Positions 1 to 8,774 are shown, counted from the stretch's first letter. The stretch is 64,000 nt of DNA from Streptomyces smaragdinus (GCF_009604385.1 NZ_WEGJ01000019.1:1-64000); one strand, 5' to 3'. Numbers and translations: made by a program. The notes: generated from the sequence alone by a model not told the origin.

Positions 1-25
1 GTCTCGTACAACAGCCCCCCCGCCG

Positions 26-258
26 CCGGCTACGCCAGCCCCGCCGCCCCGAAACGGGCGGCATGTGGGTGGGCAAACCGCCCCGCGCCGCCAGGCGCGG
101 GGAGCCGGCGGCCGACGCCGCCAAAATCCCCCGGAAGCAGAACCGCCCCCGCGCAGCGCCCGCACCCCAGCCGGCTACGCCCACCCCATCACCCCGAAAC
201 GGGCGGCCGTGGGTGGGCAACCCGCCCCGCGCCGCAGGCGCGGGCAGCCGGCGGCGCT
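26..258. repeat. Duplicated intergenic hairpin element (two ~90-bp imperfect copies)
   Basis: Two imperfect direct copies lie at about 26-117 and 171-258. Both start with ccggctacgcc, contain ccccgaaacgggcgg and gtgggtgggcaa, and end in agccggcggc. Each copy holds a strong hairpin: arms 81-89 and 94-102 around gcca, and arms 226-233 and 237-244 around gca. The second stem is one pair shorter, so the stem is kept while the loop varies. I see no gene in 1-290: codon pattern is poor on both strands. The element sits just downstream of purD (minus strand) and could act as a transcript end or belong to a dispersed Streptomyces intergenic repeat family; that is inference. Confidence 0.6.
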
Positions 259-290
259 GCGCCGCACCCCCGACGCCCGCCCCGAGGGAC

Positions 291-1529
291 CTACGCCCCC
301 GACGCAGCCGCCGCGATATCCCCCCGGTAATGCGACCCCTCCAACCCAATCCCGGCAACAGCCCCATACGCCCGCGAGCGCGCCTCCGCGAGGTCAGCCC
401 CCACCCCCACCACCGACAGCACACGCCCCCCCGCCGACACAACCCGCCCGGCGTCAACCCGCGTCCCCGCATGCAGCACATACGCCGACGGAGAATCCGA
501 ACCCAGCCCCGTGATCTCATCCCCCGTCCGCGGCGCAGCCGGATACCCGGCCGACGCGATCACCACCGTCACCGCCGCCCCCGCACTCCACCGCAGCGGC
601 TCGAAGGACGAAAGCGTCCCCGTGGCCGCCGCGTACAGCAGCCCCGCCAGGGGAGTCTCCAGCCGGGCCAGGACCACCTGCGTCTCGGGGTCCCCGAACC
701 GCGCGTTGAACTCGATCACCCGCACGCCGCGCGACGTCAGCGCCAGGCCCGCGTACAGCAGGCCCGAGAACGGCGTGCCGCGGCGGCGGAGTTCGTCCAC
801 CGTCGGCTGCAGCACCGTCCGCTTCACCTCGTCCACCAGGCCGGGGTCCGCCCACGGCAGCGGGCTGTACGCGCCCATCCCGCCCGTGTTGGGGCCCTCG
901 TCCCCGTCGTACGCCCGCTTGAAGTCCTGCGCCGGCGTCAGCGGCACCACTGTCTCGCCGTCCGTCACCGCGAACAGGCTGACCTCCGGCCCGTCCAGGT
1001 ACTCCTCGATGACCACCCGCGAACACGCCGCCGCGTGGGCGCGGGCCTCCGCGAGGGACGACGTGACGACCACGCCCTTCCCCGCCGCCAGCCCGTCGTC
1101 CTTCACCACGTACGGCGCCCCGAAGGCGTCCAGCGCCTCGTCGACCTCCGCCGGCGTCGTACACACGTACGACCGTGCGGTCGGGACCGACGCCGCCGCC
1201 ATCACGTCCTTGGCGAACGCCTTCGACCCCTCCAGCCGGGCCGCCTCCCGCCCCGGCCCGAAGACCGGGATGCCGGCGTCCCGTACCGCGTCCGCGACGC
1301 CCGCGACCAGCGGGGCCTCGGGACCCACCACGACCAGGTCCGCGTCCAGCGACTTCGCCAGGGCCGCGACCGCGGCGCCGTCCAGCGCGTCGACCGGGTG
1401 CAGCGTGGCGTCGGCCGCGATGCCCGCGTTGCCGGGGGCGCAGTGCAGACCGGTGACCTCAGGGTCCGATGCGAGTGCGTGGCACAGGGCGTGTTCGCGG
1501 GCGCCACCGCCGATGACCAGAATCTTCAC
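291..1529 (-). CDS. purD: Phosphoribosylamine--glycine ligase (GAR synthetase)
   Basis: Second step of de novo purine synthesis in the cytoplasm: joins glycine to 5-phosphoribosylamine using ATP, making glycinamide ribonucleotide. The 412-residue protein has the normal family length. The N-terminal dinucleotide-like fold begins with KILVIGGGAREHAL, followed by GNAG, the GPEAPL motif, the ATP-grasp region (KDDGLAAGKGV, about 145-155) and the metal-binding FNARFGDPE. The start is GTG; no Shine-Dalgarno is visible, but TAGGCT ends 7 bases before it on the coding strand, so a leaderless mRNA is likely. purA lies in the same window but is separated by unrelated genes, so the pur genes here do not form one operon. 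Confidence 0.95.
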   Translation of the reverse strand: MKILVIGGGAREHALCHALASDPEVTGLHCAPGNAGIAADATLHPVDALDGAAVAALAKSLDADLVVVGPEAPLVAGVADAVRDAGIPVFGPGREAARLEGSKAFAKDVMAAASVPTARSYVCTTPAEVDEALDAFGAPYVVKDDGLAAGKGVVVTSSLAEARAHAAACSRVVIEEYLDGPEVSLFAVTDGETVVPLTPAQDFKRAYDGDEGPNTGGMGAYSPLPWADPGLVDEVKRTVLQPTVDELRRRGTPFSGLLYAGLALTSRGVRVIEFNARFGDPETQVVLARLETPLAGLLYAAATGTLSSFEPLRWSAGAAVTVVIASAGYPAAPRTGDEITGLGSDSPSAYVLHAGTRVDAGRVVSAGGRVLSVVGVGADLAEARSRAYGAVAGIGLEGSHYRGDIAAAASGA

Positions 1530-1718
1530 GGGGCTGAGCCTATCGGCTGGTCACACACGCCCCGGACGCACACGACCACACCGTAGCCAGATCCGATAAA
1601 AGTGCTATGCACCCCGTTCGGGCTAATTATCCGTCCCGGGTCTCCCCGGATCGGCTCCACGGCGGTAGGAACGGAACGCCAATCGCACCATCACCCGATG
1701 TCACAAGGGAGCCCAACC

Positions 1719-2426
1719 GTGTCGGAGGAGAGCCCGGGTACGTCCCCGGAGGCCGGACGCGATCTGCTCGGGCGGCCTTTCCCCCGGGGGGACTGGGGCG
1801 AGCCCGTCCAGCGGCTGGACGAGGTGTACGCGTGGGTGGAGGACCGGGCGCTGCGTACGGTCGCCTGGTATCTGGGTGACCGGCGGCGCAAGCGCCGCAC
1901 CGCGCGCGTGCTGCGGGTGGCGGCCGGGGCGGCGGGAGCGCTGGGGGCCGTGCTGCCCCTGGTCGACGGGGCGGGGGGCTGGCCGGATGCCGCCCCCTGG
2001 GGGTTTGTGGCGCTGCTGGTCGCCGCCGGGTGTCTGGCGGTCGACCGGTACTACGGGTTCACGGCGGGATGGATGCGGGATGTGGCGACCGCGCAGGCTG
2101 TGCAGCGGAGGCTGGAGGCCCTGCAGTTCGACTGGGCGACCGAGAACATCCGCGAGGTGCTGGGGCCCTCCCAGGGGACCGCGGCGGAGGCCGCCGACCG
2201 GAGCCTGGCGGTGCTGCGGCGCTTCACGGAGGATGTGACGGAGCTGGTGCGGGCGGAGACGGCGGACTGGATGCTCGCGTTCCGCGCGGGCCCGGCGCCG
2301 CTGATGACACAGTCGCTGGCCTGGGCCCCCGTCCCGGAGCCGGGCGGCCCGTCGCACTTCCCCTTCCCCCCGCCGGGCATGCGCCCGACGATGCCCCGCC
2401 AGCGCCCGCCGGAGCCGCCGCGCTGA
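1719..2426 (+). CDS. SLATT-type two-TM membrane protein
   Basis: A 235-residue protein with two adjacent hydrophobic helices near residues 60-80 and 90-110, then a helical segment (DRYYGFTAGWMRD, QRRLEALQFDW) and a Pro-rich tail. This layout, with WATENIREV after the second helix, fits the SLATT families of small membrane proteins, some of which occur in nucleotide-signal conflict systems; no such partner is beside it here. Start chosen as GTG because AAGGGAG sits 7 bases upstream; ATG at 1698 is an in-frame alternative. It is convergent with the kinase gene and the stop codons are three bases apart. Family assignment is from pattern memory, hence moderate confidence. Confidence 0.6.
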   Translation: MSEESPGTSPEAGRDLLGRPFPRGDWGEPVQRLDEVYAWVEDRALRTVAWYLGDRRRKRRTARVLRVAAGAAGALGAVLPLVDGAGGWPDAAPWGFVALLVAAGCLAVDRYYGFTAGWMRDVATAQAVQRRLEALQFDWATENIREVLGPSQGTAAEAADRSLAVLRRFTEDVTELVRAETADWMLAFRAGPAPLMTQSLAWAPVPEPGGPSHFPFPPPGMRPTMPRQRPPEPPR

Positions 2427-2429
2427 GAA

Positions 2430-4187
2430 CTACCGCAGCCCCATCCGCTTCTCCTGCAGCGTCGTCAGCCGCTGTACGAGCACCACCCCGAGCCCCGCCG
2501 ACAGCACCGTCGCGAAGTCCGCGAACATGTTGACCGCCAGCGCCTGCTCGGCCGCGTCCACGCTGCTGCCGTCCTCCCACAGCTCCCAGTTGAACAGCCA
2601 GCAGGCGAGCGTCACGACCCACGCCCACCACCACGCGTTCAGGATCGCCCGCGCCGCCGGCGGCGGTGCGGTGACCCGCACGATGTCGTTGGCTATCTGC
2701 TTGGGGAACCACCACCACACCACGGGTATGAACCAGCTCCCGCCGGCCATCCCCGTGCCCATCCGCAGCTGTCCGGGCGCGAACGCCTCCGCGTTGCACC
2801 GGGCGCGGTGGAACCAGATCGGGAACACCACGATCGTCGCCAGGAACGAGAAGAAGCCCAGGGCCAGGAAGGTGTCGTACGTCTCCACCCGGTCGTACCA
2901 CTCGCCGGAGAGATAGAGGTCCTCCAGCTGCCCGTACGTGATCATGAAGTACAGCAGCTCCGCGAGCTGGATCAGCCCGCACAGCCCCAGCAGAATCGAC
3001 GTCGTCGTGGCCAGCCCGCGCAGCGGCAGCGCCACCTGCGGCCGGTTCACCACGCCGTACACGGGCGGCGGCGTCTGCCAGCCGGGCTGCTGCCCGGCGT
3101 ACGGCGCCGTCCCGTAGGACTGCGGCGTCGGGGGCCCCTGATGCGGTGGCGTGTGCGGCGGGGTCTGCGGCCCCACCGGCACGTACGGCACCGGGCCTCC
3201 GCCGGACGCGGCGGCGGCCGGCTGCGCGGCGGCGGCCTGGGTGCGGGGCATCGGGGTGCGCGTCGTCGTCGGGGACTCGGCGTCCAGCAACTGCACCGCG
3301 CGGCGGCCCAGATGCGCCAGCAGCTCCCCCGGCAGCCAGGGCCGGCCGGCGGCGGCCGCCTCCGCCTCGGGGGCCGTCGTGCGCAGCAGCTCCGCGATCG
3401 TCGGCCGCTGGTCGGCCTCCTTGGCCAGGCAGTCGCGTACGAGCTCCAGCAGCCGGCCCTGCAGGCCCGTGAGGTCGGGCTCCTCCTGCGCGATGCGGAA
3501 CAGCAGCGCGTGCGCCCCGCTCTCCTGCGTGCCGAACGGCATCCGGCCGGTCGCCGCGAACGCCAGCACCGAGCCCAGGCAGAACACGTCGGACGCCGGG
3601 CCCACCCGCTCGCCGCGGACCTGCTCCGGCGACATGAACCCGGGCGAGCCGATCACCGCGCCCGTGTGCGTCATCCCGCCGGCGCCGGTGGACACCGAGT
3701 CCAGGGCGCGGGCGATGCCGAAGTCGATGACCCTGGGGCCGTCGATGGTGACGAGGATGTTGGACGGCTTGAGGTCGCGGTGCACCAGCCCCGCGCCGTG
3801 GATCGCCTCCAGCGCCCGCACCAGACCGGCGGCCAGGGACAGCGCGCTGGTCTCGGGCAGCGGGCCGAACTCCCGCGACACCACGTCGTACAGCGAGGGT
3901 CCCGCCACATATCCCGTGGCCACCCAGGGCGTCGCCGCCGTCGTGTCGGCGTCCAGCACCGGGGCCGTCCACTCGCCGCCCACCCGCTGCGCCGCGCTGA
4001 CCTCGGCCGCGAACCGGCGGCGGAACTCGGGCTCCCGGGCCAGCTCCTCGCGCACGAGCTTCACCGCGACCGTACGGCCGCGCTCCGACCGGGCCAGATA
4101 GACCCGGCCCATGCCACCCTCGCCCAGCCGGCCGAGCAGCCGGTAGGCACCCACCCGCCCGGGGTCGTCGGGGCCCAACTGTTCCAT
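2430..4187 (-). CDS. Ser/Thr protein kinase fused to a C-terminal DUF4328 membrane domain
   Basis: A 585-residue PknB-type kinase. Visible: glycine loop GEGGMG (22-27), ATP lysine K43, catalytic loop HRDLKPSN (136-143), DFG (155-157) and SPE in the P+1 region, so all key residues for activity are present. A Pro/Gln-rich linker (about 305-380) joins to about 190 residues with four or more hydrophobic helices and a Trp-rich stretch (WWWFPKQIANDI), typical of DUF4328. The usual PASTA sensor is absent; the membrane domain follows the kinase instead. The start has GGGAG 8 bases upstream. It shares no operon with the flanking genes: SLATT is convergent and the GntR gene is divergent. Confidence 0.85.
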   Translation of the reverse strand: MEQLGPDDPGRVGAYRLLGRLGEGGMGRVYLARSERGRTVAVKLVREELAREPEFRRRFAAEVSAAQRVGGEWTAPVLDADTTAATPWVATGYVAGPSLYDVVSREFGPLPETSALSLAAGLVRALEAIHGAGLVHRDLKPSNILVTIDGPRVIDFGIARALDSVSTGAGGMTHTGAVIGSPGFMSPEQVRGERVGPASDVFCLGSVLAFAATGRMPFGTQESGAHALLFRIAQEEPDLTGLQGRLLELVRDCLAKEADQRPTIAELLRTTAPEAEAAAAGRPWLPGELLAHLGRRAVQLLDAESPTTTRTPMPRTQAAAAQPAAAASGGGPVPYVPVGPQTPPHTPPHQGPPTPQSYGTAPYAGQQPGWQTPPPVYGVVNRPQVALPLRGLATTTSILLGLCGLIQLAELLYFMITYGQLEDLYLSGEWYDRVETYDTFLALGFFSFLATIVVFPIWFHRARCNAEAFAPGQLRMGTGMAGGSWFIPVVWWWFPKQIANDIVRVTAPPPAARAILNAWWWAWVVTLACWLFNWELWEDGSSVDAAEQALAVNMFADFATVLSAGLGVVLVQRLTTLQEKRMGLR

Positions 4188-4320
4188 GGTGAGCGCTCCC
4201 CCTCGCGATCTGCCGGTCGCCAGACTACCGGCCGCCGCCGACAGCGCGCCGGTGCCGGGAAAGGCCGTAGCAGCCCCGTTACCCGGGGCCGGAACGGCGG
4301 GACCTGTCGGACCCAGGCCC

Positions 4321-4326
4321 TAAGGT
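4321..4326 (+). promoter_or_regulatory. Candidate -10 box (TAAGGT) of the GntR gene
   Basis: TAAGGT lies 34 bases before the ATG of the GntR gene, at a sensible distance for a leadered transcript that includes the CGGAGGA ribosome site at 4344-4350. No clear -35 is visible. Confidence 0.35.
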
Positions 4327-4360
4327 GGTGGAGCGTCACCCTCCGGAGGAGCACCCCCCT

Positions 4361-5089
4361 ATGTCGTCCATCGTCCGCCGCGACACCCTGCGCTCGCAGC
4401 TCGCCGACGCCCTCCGGGACGAGATCCTCGCCGGACGGCTGGCCCCCGGGCAGAACATCACGGTCAAGCAGCTCGCCGAGCAGTACGGCGTCTCCGCCAC
4501 CCCGGTCCGCGAGGCGCTGGTGGACCTCGCCGGGCAGGGGCTGCTGGACGTCGAGGAGCACCGGGGGTACGCGGTGCACTCGTTCACCGCCGACGACTTC
4601 CGGACGATGGTGCAGGCGCGGGCGGTGGTGTTCGAGGGCATCTTCCGCTCCTCCTGCCAGGGCATCCCGCACGCCGCGACGCCGGCGGCGGTGGCCGCGA
4701 TGCGCCGCCGCGGGGAGGAGGCCGAGCGGGCGGCGAAGGCCGGTGACCTGGACGTCCTCGTCCACTACGACCTGCGCTTCTGGCGGGAGATCGGCCGGCT
4801 GGCGGGGAATCCGTATCTGTCGGAGTTCCTGCACGGCATCCGGGTGCGCTGCTGGGTGTTCGCGGTGCCCCTGCTGCGGGACCGGCCGGATCTGACGTCC
4901 GTGTTCTGGCAGAGCCAGGGGGCGTTGGTGGACGCCATCGAGCAACGGGACACGGCCGCCGCGGAGTCGATCATCCGCACGCACAACGAGCACTCCCTGG
5001 CCCTGATCGAGCGCCTCACCACCGCCGCCGAAGCCGGGGACGACTACGCTGGCACGGCACCGGACGCCGATCCCGGATTTCCCGGATAG
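4361..5089 (+). CDS. GntR-family transcriptional regulator, FCD subfamily
   Basis: A 242-residue DNA-binding regulator. The N-terminal winged helix is typical: LRSQLADALRDEILAGRLAPG, then LAEQYGVSATPVREAL as the recognition helix region, then GLL and the wing (RGYAV) by about residue 70. The C-terminal all-helical FCD ligand domain keeps the HYDLRFW and HNEHSLAL histidine positions that in this family often hold a metal or acid ligand. The ATG start has CGGAGGA 10 bases upstream; an upstream in-frame ATG-like start would swallow this site. The next gene begins 9 bases after the stop on the same strand, so the two are probably co-transcribed. The ligand is unknown. Confidence 0.88.
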   Translation: MSSIVRRDTLRSQLADALRDEILAGRLAPGQNITVKQLAEQYGVSATPVREALVDLAGQGLLDVEEHRGYAVHSFTADDFRTMVQARAVVFEGIFRSSCQGIPHAATPAAVAAMRRRGEEAERAAKAGDLDVLVHYDLRFWREIGRLAGNPYLSEFLHGIRVRCWVFAVPLLRDRPDLTSVFWQSQGALVDAIEQRDTAAAESIIRTHNEHSLALIERLTTAAEAGDDYAGTAPDADPGFPG

Positions 5090-5098
5090 GAGCCTTCC

Positions 5099-5746
5099 TT
5101 GGCCTGTGACCTGTGGCTCGTTCCCCTCGTCGACGTGCTCTGCTCGAGCCCCGACAACCCGTTCGCGGAGGATCTCGCCCGGTACGACAAGGCCCTGGGC
5201 GACGCCGGCCTGCCGCCCGTGCCGGTGCACAGCTACATGCCGGGGCTGTCCGGCGACGTGGCGCCGGTCGCGGGCTTCGACTACGACGCGCTGCACTTCC
5301 TGCGCCGGGCGTATCTGCTGCGGCTGTGCGGGCTGGAGGTGACCCCCGTCGGGGAGCTGGGGTCGGACTACGAGCAGCTGCTGGAGATGTTCGAGTCCAC
5401 GGCGCGCCAGTCGCATCTGGTGTGGCACTTCGACCACGCGGGCGCGTACGTGCCGCTGGACTTCCCGGCGCCGCTGAGCAACGACGAGCTGCTGGCGGAG
5501 GGCGGCCCGCTGGGCTCCTCGCAGGGCCTGCTGCGCGAGCTGGTCGCGATCGCCCCGGCCCTCGGCCTGGACCCCGACAACCCGCCCCCGCCGCCGCCCG
5601 CGCCCCCGGGCCCGACGGAGCTGGGCGAGCCGGCGTCCGTCCGGTACGAGGAGGGACCCTTCGGCCGGGAGCGGCACGTGTGGCTGGGGCTGCACGCGGC
5701 GGCGACGCGGAGTCTGGCGCAGGGGTCGATGATCGTCTTCAGCTGA
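5099..5746 (+). CDS. Conserved hypothetical protein, partner of the GntR gene
   Basis: A 215-residue acidic soluble protein that I do not recognise beyond its look as a Streptomyces conserved hypothetical. No signal peptide or membrane helix is seen. It has an aromatic-rich centre (YEQLLEMFES, HLVWHFDHAGAYVPLDFP) and a short run of six prolines at about 160. The start is TTG: AGGAG overlaps the GntR stop region and sits 6 bases upstream, which argues for translational coupling. The gene ends directly at a strong terminator. Context suggests a function or control linked to the GntR regulator, but nothing in the sequence gives an activity. Confidence 0.7.
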   Translation: MACDLWLVPLVDVLCSSPDNPFAEDLARYDKALGDAGLPPVPVHSYMPGLSGDVAPVAGFDYDALHFLRRAYLLRLCGLEVTPVGELGSDYEQLLEMFESTARQSHLVWHFDHAGAYVPLDFPAPLSNDELLAEGGPLGSSQGLLRELVAIAPALGLDPDNPPPPPPAPPGPTELGEPASVRYEEGPFGRERHVWLGLHAAATRSLAQGSMIVFS

Positions 5747-5772
5747 GGGCGCCCGGTACGTACCGGGCGCCC
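5747..5772. terminator. Perfect 26-bp palindrome, factor-independent terminator
   Basis: Arms gggcgcccggtac (5747-5759) and its exact complement (5760-5772) form a perfect stem right after the TGA of the preceding gene. The plus-strand tail is cgactgtttgtcc. It also stands between convergent transcription of purA and that gene, so it may serve both directions. Confidence 0.75.
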
Positions 5773-5819
5773 CGACTGTTTGTCCGGCTGGGGGTCCGGG
5801 GGTTATCCCCCGGGAAAAA

Positions 5820-7103
5820 TCAGAGGAACGAGTTGATCTCGATCGTCTCGTCCCGCCCCGGACCCACCCCGATCGCGGAGATCGGCGCGCCCGACATCTC
5901 CTCCAGCGCCTTCACGTACGCCTGCGCGTTCTTCGGCAGGTCCGCGAAGGTCTTCGCCTTGGAGATGTCCTCCGTCCACCCGGGGAGGTACTCGTACACC
6001 GGCGTCGCGTGATGGAAGTCGGTCTGGCTGTACGGGAGTTCCTCGACCCGGCGGCCGTCGATCTCGTACGCCACACAGACCGGGATCCGCTCCCAGCCGG
6101 TGAGGACGTCGAGCTTGGTGAGGAAGAAGTCCGTGAGGCCGTTCACCCGGGTGGCGTAACGGGCGATGACCGCGTCGAACCAGCCGCAGCGGCGGTCGCG
6201 GCCCGTGGTCACACCGCGTTCGCCGCCGATGGTGCGCAGCTTGTCGCCGTCCTCGTCGAGCAGCTCCGTCGGGAACGGTCCGGCGCCCACACGCGTTGTG
6301 TAGGCCTTGAGGATGCCGATCACTCGGTTGATCTTCGTGGGACCGACCCCCGCGCCCGTGCAGGCACCGCCCGCGGTCGGGTTGGACGAGGTGACGAAGG
6401 GGTACGTGCCGTGGTCCACGTCGAGCAGCGTGCCCTGGCCGCCCTCGAAGAGGACGACCTTGCCCGCGTCGATGGCGTCGTTCAGCAGCAGCGTGGTGTC
6501 GGCGACGTACGGGCGCAGCTTGTCCGCGTAGCCCAGCAGCTCCTCGACGACCTGGTCGACGGCGATGGCGCGGCGGTTGTAGAGCTTGGCGAGGACCTGG
6601 TTCTTGAAGTCGAGCGCGGCCTCGGCCTTCTGCCGCAGGATCGATTCGTCGAACAGGTCCTGGACCCGGATGCCGACCCGGTTGATCTTGTCGGCGTAGG
6701 CCGGGCCGATGCCGCGGCCGGTGGTGCCGATCTTGCGCGTGCCCAGGAAGCGCTCGGTGACCTTGTCGAGCGTGGTGTGGTACGGCGTGATCAGGTGGGC
6801 GTTGCCGCTGATGAGCAGCTTGGACGTGTCCACACCGCGGTCGTTCAGCCCGCTCAGCTCGGAGAACAGGACCGACGGGTCGACGACGACGCCGTTGCCG
6901 ATGACCGGCGTGCAGCCCGGCGAGAGGATTCCCGAGGGGAGCAGGTGCAGCGCGTATTTCTGGTCGCCGACGACCACCGTGTGACCGGCGTTGTTGCCCC
7001 CCTGATAGCGGACGACGTAGTCGACGGAGCCGCCGAGCAGGTCGGTGGCCTTCCCCTTGCCCTCGTCACCCCACTGAGCGCCGAGCAGCACAAGTGCGGG
7101 CAC
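5820..7103 (-). CDS. purA: Adenylosuccinate synthetase
   Basis: Converts IMP plus aspartate to adenylosuccinate using GTP, the first committed step to AMP. The 427-residue length is that of bacterial PurA. The N-terminus reads PALVLLGAQWGDEGKGK, holding the GTP loop and catalytic Asp, followed by RYQGGNNAGHTV, the IMP loop GTTGRGIGPAY, the TTGRDRRCGW switch and the base-recognition TKLDVL near the C-terminus. The start is GTG with GGAAGGGG 9 bases upstream; the reading frame is open about 70 codons further upstream but that part has no family similarity and is rejected. Divergent from the gene at 7280. Confidence 0.96.
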   Translation of the reverse strand: MPALVLLGAQWGDEGKGKATDLLGGSVDYVVRYQGGNNAGHTVVVGDQKYALHLLPSGILSPGCTPVIGNGVVVDPSVLFSELSGLNDRGVDTSKLLISGNAHLITPYHTTLDKVTERFLGTRKIGTTGRGIGPAYADKINRVGIRVQDLFDESILRQKAEAALDFKNQVLAKLYNRRAIAVDQVVEELLGYADKLRPYVADTTLLLNDAIDAGKVVLFEGGQGTLLDVDHGTYPFVTSSNPTAGGACTGAGVGPTKINRVIGILKAYTTRVGAGPFPTELLDEDGDKLRTIGGERGVTTGRDRRCGWFDAVIARYATRVNGLTDFFLTKLDVLTGWERIPVCVAYEIDGRRVEELPYSQTDFHHATPVYEYLPGWTEDISKAKTFADLPKNAQAYVKALEEMSGAPISAIGVGPGRDETIEINSFL

Positions 7104-7216
7104 AGGCGTACACCCCTTCCGGGCGGGGCATGTCCAACGTTGGCGGGGGCTCCCCGCGCTCCCTCGCGCCTTGAGGACCACCGTGGCCGGGCTGGACCGC
7201 GCCCCGGAATAGACGA

Positions 7217-7244
7217 AGCCCCTGGCGTCTGTGCGCAAGGGGCT
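7217..7244. promoter_or_regulatory. Inverted repeat in the purA upstream region
   Basis: agcccct (7217-7223) pairs with aggggct (7238-7244) around a 14-base loop, between the divergent purA and 7280 genes. It could be a leader hairpin of purA mRNA or an operator. No T-run follows on either strand, so it is not called a terminator. Confidence 0.3.
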
Positions 7245-7279
7245 CTTGCACCGAGATATTACCTGAGGAAAGGCCCGCA

Positions 7280-8095
7280 GTGTCAGCTGTGTCGCTGCTC
7301 GTGGTGGTGGACCCGGCCGCACGGCGTACGGACGCGGAGTCCGTACGGATCGCGAAAGACGTGCTCAGCGCGGGGGCGGCGACCAAGATCTGCTACCCCG
7401 AGGACCCCTCCGAGCTCGAGCGGGCGTTCGCCCATCGGGGGGCCAAGCGGCCGGTGCTGATCGGCGACGACCTGGCGCTGCTGCGCACCGTACGGCTGCT
7501 CCACCGGGAGCGGGCGCTCGGCGAGGCGGCGCTGTCCGTGGTGCCCGTCGGGGCCGCGGCGAACCTGACGCTGACCCGGCGCCTCGGGGTGCCGCAGGAC
7601 ACCGTGGCGGCGGCGCGGGCGGCGCTGGACGGGGTCGAGAAGAGCCAGGGGCTGCTCACGGACGACTCCGGGGGCGTGGTCCTCGGCGGGCTGCGGATCC
7701 CGGCGTTCGCCCCGGAGCCGGGGCGGCCCGCGCACCCGGTGCCGGCGCGGCGCTGGCCCCGGCTGCGCGAGCGGGCGCGGCTGCGGCGGGGCGACGGGGG
7801 CTGCGAGGCGGACGGGGCGGCCCCCACGGCGCGGCTGCGGGTGGAGGCGGACGGCGTGGTGCTGGCCGACCTCGACTCCCCCGTGTCGCAGGTGCGCGTC
7901 TCCCCCGGCGAGGCCGACGGCCTGGCGGAGGTGCTGGTCGCGGGCGGCGGGGAGCCGGTGCGGGCGACGGCGCGCAGCGTGCGGGTGTCCGGGGCCGACT
8001 TCCGCTACCGGGCGGACGCGGTGGTCGGCGGGCCCGTACGGACGCGGACGTGGACGGCGCATCCGGGGGCGTGGCGGCTGACGCTGCCCCGGTGA
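7280..8095 (+). CDS. Diacylglycerol-kinase-like protein with degenerate catalytic motifs
   Basis: A 271-residue protein of the DAG kinase/NAD kinase fold family. The order of elements fits: N-terminal VSLLVVVDPAAR, a conserved-position loop, VPVGAAANLTLTRRLGVP, then a beta-rich C-terminal half. However the family's GGDGT loop reads IGDDLAL and the LPLGTGNDFA stretch reads VPVGAAANLTL, so the normal nucleotide-binding glycines and the N-D pair are lost. It may be inactive or have a new substrate. GTG start with gaggaaagg 6 bases upstream. Divergent from purA and followed by the PepSY gene 33 bases downstream. Confidence 0.7.
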   Translation: MSAVSLLVVVDPAARRTDAESVRIAKDVLSAGAATKICYPEDPSELERAFAHRGAKRPVLIGDDLALLRTVRLLHRERALGEAALSVVPVGAAANLTLTRRLGVPQDTVAAARAALDGVEKSQGLLTDDSGGVVLGGLRIPAFAPEPGRPAHPVPARRWPRLRERARLRRGDGGCEADGAAPTARLRVEADGVVLADLDSPVSQVRVSPGEADGLAEVLVAGGGEPVRATARSVRVSGADFRYRADAVVGGPVRTRTWTAHPGAWRLTLPR

Positions 8096-8128
8096 GCGCG
8101 GGGGGCGCCGGCGGGTGATCGTGGACGC

Positions 8129-8770
8129 ATGAGCGACATACGGCGCAACCACCGGCGCCTCAAGGCGGCCACGACGCTGGTGGGCGCCGTGGCCCTGTTC
8201 GGCGGGGGCGCCGCGCTGGGAAACGTCCTCGCCGAGAGCGACTCGCCGCCGGTGGAGACCGTCGCGCTGTCATCCGTTCGGACGCACGAGCTGGGGGAGG
8301 TCTCCGCCACCGCCGACCAGGAGGGGACGCAGCGCGCCGCCGCCGCGCGGACGGACATCACCGCCGCCGCGAAGGCGGCCGTGGACCGCGTGGCGGGCGC
8401 CGCCACGGAGGCCACGCTGGAGAGCGAGCAGGGCAGCCTCGTCTGGGAGGTCGGGGTGCTGGCCCCCGACGGCGACTGGCACCAGGTCACGGTCGACGCC
8501 GGCAACGGGAAGGTCGTACGGGAACGCACCGAGCACGACGAGGACGACCGTACGGACGCCGCCCTGGCCCGGCAGGCGAAGGTAACCCTGGCGGACGCCG
8601 TCGACACGGCGGTGCAGGCCGTGCCGGGCCGCGCGGACGAGGCGTCGCTGGACGCCCAGTGGGACAGCGGACGGCGGCTGCACTGGAGCGTGGAGATCCG
8701 TGGCGAGGGCGGTCGTACGCATCAGGTGTACGTGGACGCGCTGACCGGCCTGATCATGGACAGCCGGTGA
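8129..8770 (+). CDS. PepSY-domain membrane-anchored protein
   Basis: A 213-residue protein with a basic N-terminus, one hydrophobic helix (about 15-35, rich in Ala/Gly/Val) and an exported C-terminal part. Two PepSY-like units are visible: one around LVWEVGVLAPDGDWHQVTVDAGNGKVV and one at the C-terminus around LHWSVEIRGEGG with YVDALTGLIMDSR. PepSY domains are often peptidase-inhibitory or regulatory modules at the cell surface. A clear ribosome site is not seen. It stops four bases before the convergent GbsR-type gene. Confidence 0.75.
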   Translation: MSDIRRNHRRLKAATTLVGAVALFGGGAALGNVLAESDSPPVETVALSSVRTHELGEVSATADQEGTQRAAAARTDITAAAKAAVDRVAGAATEATLESEQGSLVWEVGVLAPDGDWHQVTVDAGNGKVVRERTEHDEDDRTDAALARQAKVTLADAVDTAVQAVPGRADEASLDAQWDSGRRLHWSVEIRGEGGRTHQVYVDALTGLIMDSR

Positions 8771-8774
8771 GCCG

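Noticed and set aside
7104..7322. N-terminal extension of purA up to 7322
   Set aside because: No family similarity in the extension, and the GTG at 7101-7103 has a good ribosome site and gives the normal PurA length.
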